Source: Psychrosphaera saromensis
GTDB lineage: Bacteria > Pseudomonadota > Gammaproteobacteria > Enterobacterales > Alteromonadaceae
DNA length: 64,000 nt
Direction of reading: 5' to 3'
Assembly: GCF_002954545.1 (NCBI RefSeq)
Contig: NZ_MSCH01000003.1
Location: 1,638,824 to 1,702,823 of the forward strand
A program made the position numbers and the translations under genes. Below are positions 54,389 through 63,582 of the stretch, in pieces (positions within the stretch are counted from its first letter, which is position 1; every line of letters starts with the position of its first letter). Below the pieces are notes generated by a model, which was not told the origin of the DNA, ran no database searches, and saw only the letters and a list, made by a program, of their open reading frames with translations.

Positions 54389-55318
54389 ATGGCTCGATTA
54401 GCATTAATAGGCATGAGTTTATTGTCATTAGTTGGGTGCGATAAAGTGGTAGAAGTAGCCTCTGAACCTCAACTAAAAAGAATCACCTATCAAAGTAAAA
54501 CTGAGCAAGTAGACCGCGATTATTTTGTTTATTTGCCAAAAGGTTATGAAACAGCCAAAGATAAAAAGTGGCCAGTAATGCTATTTTTACATGGCAATGG
54601 CGAACGTGGTGATGGAAATGAACAGTTGGGACATGTATTAAAACATGGACCTTTATATGAAGCCTGGATCCAAAAGAAAGATCTACCTTTTATTATAATA
54701 TCCCCTCAATTGCCTATGTTTGGTTTTGACCGAGTCGGTATTGATTACATAGATAATCGCAGCAACGACAGTATTCCAAAACGGTTACCAACCGGCGTAC
54801 CTAAAAGACCAGCCGCATTTGATGTTAGTGGTGAATTAACAGGTGTTCCAGCAGTTGATATGACTCAGATATCACCATTATTTCCTATGGGGTGGGAGCA
54901 AGTTGAGCAAGACTTATTAGATATGTTGGTTCAGGTTAAGCAAAGCTTTAATACGGATAACTCTAGAGTTTATATTACCGGGTTAAGTTATGGCGGTGTA
55001 GGCACTTGGTATATGGCCAGTAGGCATCCTGAGTTATTTGCGGCCATGGTGCCTGTTGTAGGTTGGGGACATCCTAGTTTAATGGAGCCAATAGCGGAAC
55101 GTCAGTTACCTGTATGGGCATTTGCTGGAGGGCGAGATTCAGCCGTGGTGGTTGAGTTGTTTTATCATGGTCTTAATCGGTTAGAACAATTGGGGCATAA
55201 AGACGTCAGGTTTACGGTTCACGAAGATATGGGGCACGATGCTTGGACTAGAGTGTACTCAGGTGATGATGTTTATACCTGGCTGCTAAGCAATGAATTA
55301 AATAGTCACAATCTATAA
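54389..55318 (+). CDS. Alpha/beta-hydrolase lipoprotein (esterase/prolyl oligopeptidase-like)
   Basis: A 309-residue hydrolase with a short lipoprotein signal ending in LVGC (cysteine about residue 17). The fold markers are VMLFLHGNGERGDG (oxyanion region, about 65), YITGLSYGGVGTWYMA with the serine (about 200), WAFAGGRDSAVV with the likely aspartate (about 248), and HEDMGHDAWTRVY with the histidine (about 281). Such esterases occur in polysaccharide-utilisation clusters, where they may remove acyl groups; substrate here is unknown. GGAG precedes the ATG. It is in the same orientation as the sugar porter and convergent with lacI. Confidence 0.87.
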   Translation: MARLALIGMSLLSLVGCDKVVEVASEPQLKRITYQSKTEQVDRDYFVYLPKGYETAKDKKWPVMLFLHGNGERGDGNEQLGHVLKHGPLYEAWIQKKDLPFIIISPQLPMFGFDRVGIDYIDNRSNDSIPKRLPTGVPKRPAAFDVSGELTGVPAVDMTQISPLFPMGWEQVEQDLLDMLVQVKQSFNTDNSRVYITGLSYGGVGTWYMASRHPELFAAMVPVVGWGHPSLMEPIAERQLPVWAFAGGRDSAVVVELFYHGLNRLEQLGHKDVRFTVHEDMGHDAWTRVYSGDDVYTWLLSNELNSHNL

Positions 55319-55323
55319 ACCAC

Positions 55324-55351
55324 AACCAATAAACTACAACCAATAAACAAT
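55324..55351. repeat. Short 14-bp tandem duplication after the hydrolase gene
   Basis: aaccaataaactac is followed directly by aaccaataaacaat, with a further partial copy (ataaaccac) overlapping the hydrolase stop. It lies in the 42-base interval between convergent genes, and no terminator hairpin is visible there. Confidence 0.6.
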
Positions 55352-55360
55352 AAAAGTGCA

Positions 55361-56359
55361 CTAGATGGAGATTGTAGAGTCTCGTTCAACTAACTCTGGT
55401 AGAAATTGATGACGAATATCTAACTTCTTCTGACCGTATATATTTTTCAATACTAGCCTTGCTGCCATATGACCCATGTCTCTGATTGGGTAGTCTATGG
55501 TAGTGAGAGTTGGGAATAATAAACTGGCATAAATTACGTTATCAAATCCAACAATAGATAGGTCTTTAGGTACATCTAAGCCTTTTTGACGAGCGGTTGC
55601 TAATGCCCCAGATGCCATTTCATCATTACCGCAAATCAAAACAGTAAAAGGACGACCAACTTCTAGTAGGCTGGATATGCCTTCACAACCACCGCTTTGG
55701 GTAAAGTCACCTTGATACATGAGTTGTTCATTAAATGGCAGGTTGTATTCTTGTAAGGCTTTTTTATGACCTTTAATTCTCTCGTTGGAATCTGATTTCC
55801 ACTTAGGCCCAGAGATATAAGCTATCTCAGTATGACCTTTTTCTAGGATAGACTTTGTCATTAAGTATCCACCTAGTGCATTGTCTAAAGTAATGCAGCT
55901 GTCGGCCATTTCTTCAATGAAACGATTAATAAGAACAATGGGCACTTTGCCTTTATTTAATTTTATTAAGTATTCATCAGATACGGCTTCAACATGTAAA
56001 ATTAATGCATCACAATTTCGGCTTAATAAAAATTCAATACCGTCAATTTCTTTTTCTTCATCACTGTGTCCAGTGGTGATAATGACGTGTTTTCCTGCGT
56101 CACGTAACTCAGACTCAGTTCCACCCATCATTTGGCCGAAAAAAGGCCCATGTAGCTCCGAAACTAACAAGCCGACACTATCACTGCGGCTCGATGCAAG
56201 GGAACGAGCTGTTGCATTTGGGCGATAGCCTAGCTCTTTCATGGCATCCACTACTTTTTGTTTCGTTTTATCACTTACTTTGGCATTGTTGTTCATAACG
56301 CGGGAAACCGTCGCTAATGAAACGCCAGCAAGAGCAGAAACTTGGTATATGGTGGCCAT
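55361..56359 (-). CDS. LacI-family transcriptional regulator
   Basis: A 332-residue repressor with an N-terminal LacI helix-turn-helix (ATIYQVSALAGVSLATVSRVMNN, written here as its two halves TIYQVSALAG and VSLATVSRVMN). A hinge follows with MKELGYRPNATARSLAS. The rest is a periplasmic-binding-protein-like sensor domain with SVGLLVSELHGPFFG and GFDNVIYASLLFPTLTTI. AAGGAAC precedes the ATG at 56359. It sits inside the beta-glucoside locus and is the obvious candidate to bind the two AAGCGCTT sites in the GH1/FHS promoter region. The inducer is probably a sugar released from beta-glucan, but that is inference. Confidence 0.94.
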   Translation of the reverse strand: MATIYQVSALAGVSLATVSRVMNNNAKVSDKTKQKVVDAMKELGYRPNATARSLASSRSDSVGLLVSELHGPFFGQMMGGTESELRDAGKHVIITTGHSDEEKEIDGIEFLLSRNCDALILHVEAVSDEYLIKLNKGKVPIVLINRFIEEMADSCITLDNALGGYLMTKSILEKGHTEIAYISGPKWKSDSNERIKGHKKALQEYNLPFNEQLMYQGDFTQSGGCEGISSLLEVGRPFTVLICGNDEMASGALATARQKGLDVPKDLSIVGFDNVIYASLLFPTLTTIDYPIRDMGHMAARLVLKNIYGQKKLDIRHQFLPELVERDSTISI

Positions 56360-56413
56360 TGTGTTCCTTTTGAGGGGGTATAAGGGAATTTATTTTGCCA
56401 GTCTAACCTTAAT

Positions 56414-56452
56414 GGTTGTTAATACCAATTGAATTAATTGGTAATAACAACC
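56414..56452. repeat. 39-bp near-perfect inverted repeat between the GPH symporter and lacI genes
   Basis: A 17-base arm beginning ggttgttaataccaatt is mirrored by a second arm ending aataacaacc, around a five-base spacer (gaatt), with one mismatch. It lies downstream of the GPH gene and upstream of lacI, both on the minus strand. No T-run follows on either strand, so a simple terminator is unlikely. It may be a repetitive intergenic element, an mRNA-stabilising hairpin, or an operator. Confidence 0.85.
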
Positions 56453-56492
56453 TCAGCTTTAGATGAGTAATAAATAGTAGTAAGAATACTTA

Positions 56493-58022
56493 TTATTTAT
56501 TGTCTAATCGACGTTGGATTAAGTCTTTACTCATTTGTTGTTGTTTTAAATCAGTTAGTGGATAAAAAACCATTAACGCTGCTGCGGCAAAGCCAAATGC
56601 GGCAGGTATCCAACTCATAAGGAGTTGCATGCCAGGTAATGAATTTTCAATGGTTGCTTGGTCCATACCGTCATATCCATAACCCGCAAGTACGATTAAC
56701 ACTAATGCTCCAGCAAAGCCGCCGCCAGTTTTTTGTACGAAGGTGCCTGCAGAATAAATTAAACCAGTTGCGCGACGACCATTCTTCCATTCAGAGTAAT
56801 CAGCTGAGTCGCCTAACATAGAGAAATATAGTGTTGGTAATATTGCGGCGAAAAACTCAGCACTACAACCGACAATAAATACATAAGTTGCATCACCTTG
56901 AGGTGCCCAAAAAAGAGCTATTGTCAGTAAACCACTTAATATTAACGATACAATAAATAATTTTTTACGGCCTAACCATTTAGAAAGCGGGCTAGTACAT
57001 AAAGCTCCAATGATAGAAACAACTAATAAGCCAACAAAATATTGCCCAGCCATCAAATCATCACCAATGAAATATTTAAAGTAATAAGCAATAGCACCGT
57101 ACTTAATGCCATTTAGCATCATAGTCAAAAAGCCCATACCTAATAAGATTAACCAAGGTTTATTAGTTAACAAATCAACCATATCTCTTTGAGTTCCGCT
57201 CATCTCGTCGGAGTTTTTATTAATTAGTTTTTTGATTACAAACCACATGGCAACCATTACAGCAGCAAAGAATAATCCGCTGTTTAAATCTCGGTAATAG
57301 AAAAACAGAGTGATAGATAATAGTGGTAAAATGATAAATGGTAGGTTTTTGGTTAAATCAAATAGTTCAGATTTTAAATCAGTGTCAGCTGAAACTGGCG
57401 GTGTAATACGTTCCTTTGTGCTAGTAAAACTGATAAGCATTAGTATCACTAATGCACCTGAAAACACATACATAGTGTACTGATAACCCATGGCATCATC
57501 ACCGGCACCTAACCAAGCAACAAGTTGTGGGGTAAAGCCCATAACCGCCAAACCACCTAAAAATGCACCAGCAAAACGAAAGCCAGACAAACTAGTACGT
57601 TCTTTGTCGTCGTCAGTCATTACGCCCATAAGTGCAGAGTAAGGCACGTTGTTAACGGTATAAGCTAAGGTTAAACCAATATATGTGAAGTATGCATAAG
57701 CTAGCTTACCGCCTTCACTTAAATCTGGTGTGGTGAAAACTAGGACCATAAATAGGCCTAAAAATGGCGTAGACCATATAATCCAAGGTCTAAATTTACC
57801 CCATTTAGTGTCTGTTCTGTCGGCGATCATACCCATTATAATATCGGTAATACCGTCGGTAAGACGAACCACAAGGAATAACATAGCGGCTGCTGCTGCC
57901 GTTAAGCCAAATGTATCAGTATAAAATACTGCAAGATACGCTAATGCACCACGCCAAACTAAGTTAGCTGCTGCATCCCCAAAGGCGTATCCTACTTTTT
58001 CGTAAAATGGAATTTTTGTCAT
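56493..58022 (-). CDS. GPH-family sugar:cation symporter
   Basis: A 509-residue, twelve-helix transporter of the glycoside-pentoside-hexuronide family (MelB-like). It starts KIPFYEKVGYAFGDAAANLVWRG, which is typical. FLVVRLTDGITDIIMG with conserved acidic residues of the cation site follows at about 50. ADRTDTKWGKFRPWIIW and NVPYSALMGVMTDD are also characteristic. The probable cargo is a beta-glucoside for the cytoplasmic GH1 enzyme encoded just upstream on the same strand. A strong palindromic terminator lies between GH1 and this gene, so its expression may be partial read-through or from its own promoter. Confidence 0.93.
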   Translation of the reverse strand: MTKIPFYEKVGYAFGDAAANLVWRGALAYLAVFYTDTFGLTAAAAAMLFLVVRLTDGITDIIMGMIADRTDTKWGKFRPWIIWSTPFLGLFMVLVFTTPDLSEGGKLAYAYFTYIGLTLAYTVNNVPYSALMGVMTDDDKERTSLSGFRFAGAFLGGLAVMGFTPQLVAWLGAGDDAMGYQYTMYVFSGALVILMLISFTSTKERITPPVSADTDLKSELFDLTKNLPFIILPLLSITLFFYYRDLNSGLFFAAVMVAMWFVIKKLINKNSDEMSGTQRDMVDLLTNKPWLILLGMGFLTMMLNGIKYGAIAYYFKYFIGDDLMAGQYFVGLLVVSIIGALCTSPLSKWLGRKKLFIVSLILSGLLTIALFWAPQGDATYVFIVGCSAEFFAAILPTLYFSMLGDSADYSEWKNGRRATGLIYSAGTFVQKTGGGFAGALVLIVLAGYGYDGMDQATIENSLPGMQLLMSWIPAAFGFAAAALMVFYPLTDLKQQQMSKDLIQRRLDNK

Positions 58023-58061
58023 GATTGATTCTTATTGTTATTTTTTTTGATTTTAAGATAA

Positions 58062-58089
58062 AAACAAGGCCTTTTAAAAGGCCTTGTTT
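58062..58089 (-). terminator. Terminator between the GH1 and GPH genes
   Basis: A perfect 28-bp palindrome (AAACAAGGCCTTTT and its complement) lies four bases past the GH1 stop. On the minus strand it is followed by TTTTTATCTT. It would reduce transcription into the GPH symporter gene. Confidence 0.9.
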
Positions 58090-58092
58090 GCA

Positions 58093-59433
58093 TTATTTTT
58101 GACGTTGGCTAATTAACGCTTTATAAGCGTGACCACTATTTTTAATGGTTCTTTCTTGTGTCACATAATCAACACGAACAATACCAAAGCGTTTTAAATA
58201 ACCTTCAGCCCATTCAAAGTTGTCCATTAAGCTCCAAGCAAAATAACCTTGTACATTAACACCTTGTTCAATGGCGTCGTTTACTGCATTAAGGTGAGTG
58301 TTGTAATAATCGATACGATCTAAGTCGTTGATCACGCCATTCTCTACTTTATCAGGCATAGCTGCGCCATTTTCTGCTATGTATACCGGAGGCAATTTGT
58401 ATAGCTTGTTTAAAGACACTAACAATTCAGTTAATGCTTTTGGATAAATTTCCCAGCCGATGTCTGTTCTAGGATATAGATGTTCTAACTCAGTATAAAA
58501 CTCACCAACTTCGGTAGGAGCTGTGTAAGTTAAACGTGTGTAATAATTAACACCAAGGAAATCAAGAGGCTGAGCAATAATCTCCATGTCGCCATCAAGT
58601 ATTACTGGTTTACAGTTATCAGGTAATTCATCAATCATTGCAGGGTAAGCTGCATCAAAGATAGGTTTGCAATACCATTGGTTAATGTATTGATCGGCGT
58701 AATCTGCTGCTAGTTTATCTTCAGGTGAGTCTGTAGATGGGTAACAAGGGGTAAAGTTTAGAACAATACCATTCATGCTATCAGGGCTGTTTTTTTGTAG
58801 TACTTTCATACCTAAGCCATGGGCTAATAAAATATGATGAGCTGCTTTACGACCAAACTCTTTACCGACAACACCTGGAGCATGTACCCCAATTTCGTAA
58901 CCTAAGAATGCACTGCAAAATGGTTCGTTAAACGTGGCATAAGAATGAACTCGAGTGCCAAATGCTTTAGTAATTAAATCAACATATTCTGCATATTTGT
59001 AAGCTGTTTCACGATTTAACCAACCGCCTTGATCTTCAAGATGTTGTGGTAAATCCCAGTGGTATAAAGTAACAAAAGTTTTAATTCCTTTGGCATTTAA
59101 GGTATCTAATAAGTCAGTGTAAAACTTTACACCCTTTGGATTTAATTGACCGTCAAGGGTAATAACACGTGGCCATGAAATAGAAAGGCGGTAAGCATCA
59201 ACAGATAAAGATTCAATTAATTCAACATCTTGCTGCCATAAATTATAATGATCACAAGCAACTTTACCGTCTGAGTTGTCTACAACGGTACCTTCTTTGG
59301 CACAAAAGGTATCCCATATACATGGTAGTCGGTCGTCTATACCACCTTCAATTTGGAAGGAGGCGGTTGCTACACCAAAGGTGAACTTTGGCGATAACAT
59401 TTTTGAATTTAGTGGTAATTTAATTACGGTCAT
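58093..59433 (-). CDS. bglA: GH1 beta-glucosidase
   Basis: A 446-residue glycoside hydrolase family 1 enzyme that splits glucose or related sugars from beta-glucosides. The acid/base glutamate is in YATFNEPFCSA (about residue 168) and the nucleophile in VYIAENGAAMP (about 351). FTFGVATASFQIEGG (N-terminal substrate site), RLSISWPRV, LYHWDLPQHLEDQGGW and FEWAEGYLKRFGIVRVDY are also as expected. There is no signal peptide, so it acts in the cytoplasm. The ATG at 59433 is used; the family fold begins near residue 14. It shares a divergent regulatory region with the FHS transporter containing two LacI-type sites. Confidence 0.97.
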   Translation of the reverse strand: MTVIKLPLNSKMLSPKFTFGVATASFQIEGGIDDRLPCIWDTFCAKEGTVVDNSDGKVACDHYNLWQQDVELIESLSVDAYRLSISWPRVITLDGQLNPKGVKFYTDLLDTLNAKGIKTFVTLYHWDLPQHLEDQGGWLNRETAYKYAEYVDLITKAFGTRVHSYATFNEPFCSAFLGYEIGVHAPGVVGKEFGRKAAHHILLAHGLGMKVLQKNSPDSMNGIVLNFTPCYPSTDSPEDKLAADYADQYINQWYCKPIFDAAYPAMIDELPDNCKPVILDGDMEIIAQPLDFLGVNYYTRLTYTAPTEVGEFYTELEHLYPRTDIGWEIYPKALTELLVSLNKLYKLPPVYIAENGAAMPDKVENGVINDLDRIDYYNTHLNAVNDAIEQGVNVQGYFAWSLMDNFEWAEGYLKRFGIVRVDYVTQERTIKNSGHAYKALISQRQK

Positions 59434-59478
59434 AATAACTCTAACTCAGTTTTTGTTTTAGTTTGCAGCGTACATATA

Positions 59479-59490
59479 GAAAGCGCTTAT
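59479..59490. promoter_or_regulatory. LacI-type operator 1 (AAGCGCTT core)
   Basis: GAAAGCGCTTAT lies 46-57 bases upstream of the GH1 start. The palindromic core AAGCGCTT with A/T flanks is typical of LacI-family sites. Its centre is 57 bases from the second site. A LacI regulator is encoded in the same locus. Confidence 0.78.
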
Positions 59491-59534
59491 AAAACACTTG
59501 AAAAAATAGGCATAAACCTTTCTAATACGGACAA

Positions 59535-59548
59535 TGAAAGCGCTTACA
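59535..59548. promoter_or_regulatory. LacI-type operator 2 (AAGCGCTT core)
   Basis: TGAAAGCGCTTACA lies about 134 bases upstream of the FHS transporter start. It shares the ten bases GAAAGCGCTT plus the following TA context with site 1, and is nearly palindromic. One site per divergent promoter, or a loop between the two, would explain the pair. Confidence 0.8.
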
Positions 59549-59681
59549 ATTGAGCTAAGGGTAATTAGTAATTGGGCAAAGGTCAATAATGATTTTTAAT
59601 CCGACAAATTATTCTTTTCTCCTATATATTCACCAGTAAATATTCAATAATAATAAAAAAATCAATCTTGAGGGGAACACC

Positions 59682-60935
59682 ATGGCTTCATCTGGTCATT
59701 CAACAGATATGCATAACACAATAAATGACGGTAAGAATTACAACTTTGCCTTAACGTCATTAACGACTTTGTTCTTCATGTGGGGCTTTATTACCTGCTT
59801 GAACGATATATTAATACCGCATTTAAAAGGGGTTTTTGACCTTAACTACACACAATCTATGTTAATTCAGTTCTGCTTTTTTGGTGCTTACTTCTTAGTG
59901 TCATTACCAGCAGGGTCTTTAGTTAAAAAGCTAGGCTACCAAAAAGGTATTGTTATTGGTTTGGTTATTGCCGCATTAGGTTGTTTGATGTTTTATCCCG
60001 CCGCAGCTGTTCATAGTTATCCGCTGTTTTTAGGTGCTTTATTTGTATTAGCCAGTGGTATTACATTACTGCAAGTGTCCGCTAATCCTTATGTAACCTT
60101 GTTAGGTCCGACAAAGACAGCCTCATCTCGTCTTACAATGACGCAAGGATTTAATGCTCTAGGTACGACAGTAGCTCCATATTTGGGCGCTATATTAATA
60201 CTGGATCAAGCAACCTCTGAAGTTGCTAAAGCCGACACGGCTGAGTCAGTACAAATACCTTATCTTGTGTTAACTGCAATGTTATTGCTATTAGCCGCAG
60301 TATTTGCCTATTTAAAACTTCCACATTTAGAAGATGCTGAAACTCAAGAGGGCGAAGTACTTGAAGGTTCTGCATGGCAGTATCGCCACTTAGTGTTAGG
60401 TGCGCTTGGTATTTTTGTTTATGTGGGCGCTGAAGTATCTATTGGTAGTTTCTTAGTGAGCTTATTCGGTGAGGCAGACATTGCAGGCTTAGAAGAAGCA
60501 GAAGCGGCTAAATACCTTACTTATTACTGGGGGGGCGCGATGGTTGGTCGTTTCCTTGGTGCAGCTGTTATGCAAAAAGTTGAAGCCGGAAAAGTGTTGG
60601 CGTTTAACGCATCGATGGCTTCGATATTAATTGCTGTGACTATTTTGACATCTGGTGCTGTTGCCATGTGGTCTATTTTATTAGTGGGATTATTTAATTC
60701 GATTATGTTCCCAACTATTTTCAGCTTAGCGTTAAATGGTTTAGGTAAACACACAAGCCAAGGTTCAGGCGTTTTATGTCTAGCCATTGTTGGTGGTGCT
60801 ATTGTTCCTTTACTTCAAGGTGTATTAGCTGACTCAATTGGTGTTCAACTTGCCTTTGTTTTACCAATCGTATGTTACGGCTACATTGCCTATTACGGTT
60901 TAGTAGGTAGCAAACCAGAATCAGTTAACGTTTAA
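59682..60935 (+). CDS. gluP: FHS-family glucose/galactose MFS transporter
   Basis: A 417-residue transporter of the fucose-galactose-glucose:proton symporter family (GluP/FucP-like). Characteristic parts are [21 protein letters not shown] (helix I, as [17 protein letters not shown]), [52 protein letters not shown], and [24 protein letters not shown] before the ATG is a strong ribosome-binding site. The GH3 gene starts 13 bases after the stop, so they form an operon. It probably takes up glucose made by the GH3 enzyme outside the cytoplasm. The upstream region holds two LacI-type operators shared with GH1. Confidence 0.94.
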   Translation: MASSGHSTDMHNTINDGKNYNFALTSLTTLFFMWGFITCLNDILIPHLKGVFDLNYTQSMLIQFCFFGAYFLVSLPAGSLVKKLGYQKGIVIGLVIAALGCLMFYPAAAVHSYPLFLGALFVLASGITLLQVSANPYVTLLGPTKTASSRLTMTQGFNALGTTVAPYLGAILILDQATSEVAKADTAESVQIPYLVLTAMLLLLAAVFAYLKLPHLEDAETQEGEVLEGSAWQYRHLVLGALGIFVYVGAEVSIGSFLVSLFGEADIAGLEEAEAAKYLTYYWGGAMVGRFLGAAVMQKVEAGKVLAFNASMASILIAVTILTSGAVAMWSILLVGLFNSIMFPTIFSLALNGLGKHTSQGSGVLCLAIVGGAIVPLLQGVLADSIGVQLAFVLPIVCYGYIAYYGLVGSKPESVNV

Positions 60936-60948
60936 AGTAAAATAATTT

Positions 60949-63513
60949 ATGAGAAATATTAATATGAAAAAATCATTTTTAAACCATAAGACGGTAATCG
61001 CTTCTGTTGTCGCAATGACATTAGCTGCCTGTGGAACTGGCCCTGAAACATCTGAAAAAGATGCTAGTGATATTTGGCCTGTATTAGATATTGCTGTTAA
61101 AAAAGATGACAAAATCGAAAGTAAAATTGTTGAAATAATGTCAACAATGACACTTGAGCAAAAAGTTGCGCAAATGATGCAACCTGAAATTCGAGATATT
61201 ACCGTTGAAGACATGCGTAAGTATGGTTTTGGTTCTTACCTAAATGGTGGCGGTGCATTTCCAAATAATAATAAACATTCAACACCTGCGGATTGGATTA
61301 AATTAGCTGAAGATTTGTATCAAGCATCTATTGATGACAGCGTTGATGGTTCTAATATTCCAACAATGTGGGGAACGGATGCGGTTCATGGGCATAACAA
61401 TGTTATTGGCGCGACCTTGTTCCCGCATAACATAGGTCTTGGTGCAGCTAACAATCCAGACTTAATTGAAGAGATTGCAAAGGTAACGGCTACAGAAGTA
61501 ATGGTTACTGGTATTGATTGGGTATTTGCTCCTACTGTAGCTGTCGTTCGTGATGACCGTTGGGGTCGTACTTATGAAGGTTACTCTGAAGATCCTGAGA
61601 TTGTTCGTAGTTATGCAGCGTCTATTGTAAAAGGTTTACAAGGTCATGCAGATAAAGACTTCTTAAGTAATGACCGTGTTATCAGTACGGTTAAACATTT
61701 CATTGGTGACGGCGGTACCGTAAAAGGTGATGACCAGGGTGATAATGTTTCATCTGAACAAGAGTTATTTGATATTCATGCACAAGGTTACGTTGGCGGT
61801 TTATCTGCTGGTGCGCAATCTGTAATGGCGTCATTTAATAGCTGGCACGGTGATAAAATTCACGGTAATAAATATCTATTAACTAATGTTCTTAAAGAAC
61901 AAATGGGTTTTGATGGATTTATTGTTGGTGACTGGAATGGTCATGGTCAAATTAAAGGCTGTACTAACGAAAATTGCCCTCAAGCAATTAATGCTGGTTT
62001 AGACATCTTTATGGTGCCAACCGCTGCTTGGAAACCTTTGTTTGAAAATACAGTACAACAAGTTAAAGACGGCGTGATAGCAATGAGCCGCATTGACGAT
62101 GCAGTTACTCGTATTTTACGTGTTAAGTTACGTGCGGATTTGTTTAATAAACCAAGCCCAGCTAAACGTCAATTCTCTGGTAAAGTTGAATTGATAGGTG
62201 CTCAAGCTCATAGAGATGTAGCACGCCAAGCGGTACAAGAATCTTTGGTATTGTTAAAAAACAAAAATGTATTACCTATTAAACCAACTAGTCATATTTT
62301 AGTTGCTGGCAACGGTGCTGATAATATTGGCAAGCAGTCTGGTGGTTGGTCAATTACTTGGCAAGGTACTAACAACATAAATGCTGACTTCCCAGGTGGC
62401 ACATCTATTTATAAAGGGATTGCGGATCAAGTAAACGCAGCAGGCGGTAAAGTAACATTAAGTGAAGATGGTACGTTCAAAACTAAACCTGACGTTGCAG
62501 TGGTTGTATTTGGTGAAGAACCTTATGCTGAAGGCCATGGTGACCGTGAAAACCTAGATTACCAACGTGGCGAAAAGTCAGACTTAGCTTTGTTAAAGAA
62601 ACTTAAAGCTCAAGGTATTCCAGTTGTTTCAATCTTTTTATCTGGTCGTCCTATGTGGGTTAATGCAGAGTTAAATGCAAGTGATGCATTTATAGCGGCA
62701 TGGTTACCAGGTTCAGAGGGACAAGGTGTTGCTGATGTTATTTTAGCCAATGCAGATGGTTCAGTTCAAAATGACTTCAAAGGTAAGTTATCTTTTACTT
62801 GGCCTAAATCTCCAGACCAAGCAGTGATTAATCGCTTTGACGAAAACTACGCTCCATTATTACCGTATGGTTTTGGTCTGCAGTATGGCGATGAAAATGT
62901 ATTGGCTGATGATTTAAACGATGTTGTTAAACGTGACTTATCTCAAGTAACGACGAGACAAATATTTAACGGTGAAATGCAGAAGCCTTGGTTGTTATGG
63001 TTATTCTCTGGCGACAAAGAAGTGGAAGTTAAATCTAGTGCGCAAACATTAGGTGCATTAGCTTATCGTACCGTTGATAAAGTCGTGCAAGAAGATGCTC
63101 GTCAAATAACATTAGACGGCTCAGAAAGAGCGGGCTTAAGAATCGCGAGTAAGAGTAGTTTCCGTGAAGACTTACGTTCAGATTTAGAAGTTAACTCTGC
63201 ATTACATTTCCAAATTAACGTTATGGAAAAGCCAACTGGTAAAGTTGAACTATCGATGAACTGCGAAGGTGAAGGCGATAGTCAAAATAGCTGTGGTTCA
63301 AGCATTGATATTACAAAACAGCTAAACGCAATGCCTTTAAACGAATGGCAAACTCTGTCAATTGATATGGCTTGTTATGCAAATACAGGCACTATCATGA
63401 GTAACTTAGTTGTACCATTTGAATTATCATCAAAAGGTAAGCTTAAACTTAGTGTTGCAGACATTAAACTTGAGCCTAATACAGCTGCTCAAGCGACAAT
63501 TAGCTGTCAGTAA
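60949..63513 (+). CDS. GH3 exo-beta-glucosidase lipoprotein (ExoP-like)
   Basis: An 850-residue family 3 enzyme that removes terminal glucose from beta-1,3/1,4-glucans or oligosaccharides. Starts at 60949 and 60964 are both possible; neither has a strong ribosome-binding site. The lipoprotein signal (VVAMTLAAC) places it at a membrane surface outside the cytoplasm. The N-terminal barrel has MWGTDAVHGHNNV, DWVFAPTVAVVRD, STVKHFIGDGG and the nucleophile aspartate in GFIVGDWNGHG (about residue 328). The second domain (about 430-640) has LVLLKNKNVLPI and GEEPYAEGHGDR, where the acid/base residue is expected. A C-terminal domain (about 690-854) resembles the extra domain of marine ExoP. It is co-transcribed with the FHS transporter. 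Confidence 0.95.
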   Translation: MRNINMKKSFLNHKTVIASVVAMTLAACGTGPETSEKDASDIWPVLDIAVKKDDKIESKIVEIMSTMTLEQKVAQMMQPEIRDITVEDMRKYGFGSYLNGGGAFPNNNKHSTPADWIKLAEDLYQASIDDSVDGSNIPTMWGTDAVHGHNNVIGATLFPHNIGLGAANNPDLIEEIAKVTATEVMVTGIDWVFAPTVAVVRDDRWGRTYEGYSEDPEIVRSYAASIVKGLQGHADKDFLSNDRVISTVKHFIGDGGTVKGDDQGDNVSSEQELFDIHAQGYVGGLSAGAQSVMASFNSWHGDKIHGNKYLLTNVLKEQMGFDGFIVGDWNGHGQIKGCTNENCPQAINAGLDIFMVPTAAWKPLFENTVQQVKDGVIAMSRIDDAVTRILRVKLRADLFNKPSPAKRQFSGKVELIGAQAHRDVARQAVQESLVLLKNKNVLPIKPTSHILVAGNGADNIGKQSGGWSITWQGTNNINADFPGGTSIYKGIADQVNAAGGKVTLSEDGTFKTKPDVAVVVFGEEPYAEGHGDRENLDYQRGEKSDLALLKKLKAQGIPVVSIFLSGRPMWVNAELNASDAFIAAWLPGSEGQGVADVILANADGSVQNDFKGKLSFTWPKSPDQAVINRFDENYAPLLPYGFGLQYGDENVLADDLNDVVKRDLSQVTTRQIFNGEMQKPWLLWLFSGDKEVEVKSSAQTLGALAYRTVDKVVQEDARQITLDGSERAGLRIASKSSFREDLRSDLEVNSALHFQINVMEKPTGKVELSMNCEGEGDSQNSCGSSIDITKQLNAMPLNEWQTLSIDMACYANTGTIMSNLVVPFELSSKGKLKLSVADIKLEPNTAAQATISCQ

Positions 63514-63582
63514 TCAATAGTGTTTAAATGCTAGGTGCTACGTACCTTTCATTCACGAAACGTTGATACATAAATAATGATT

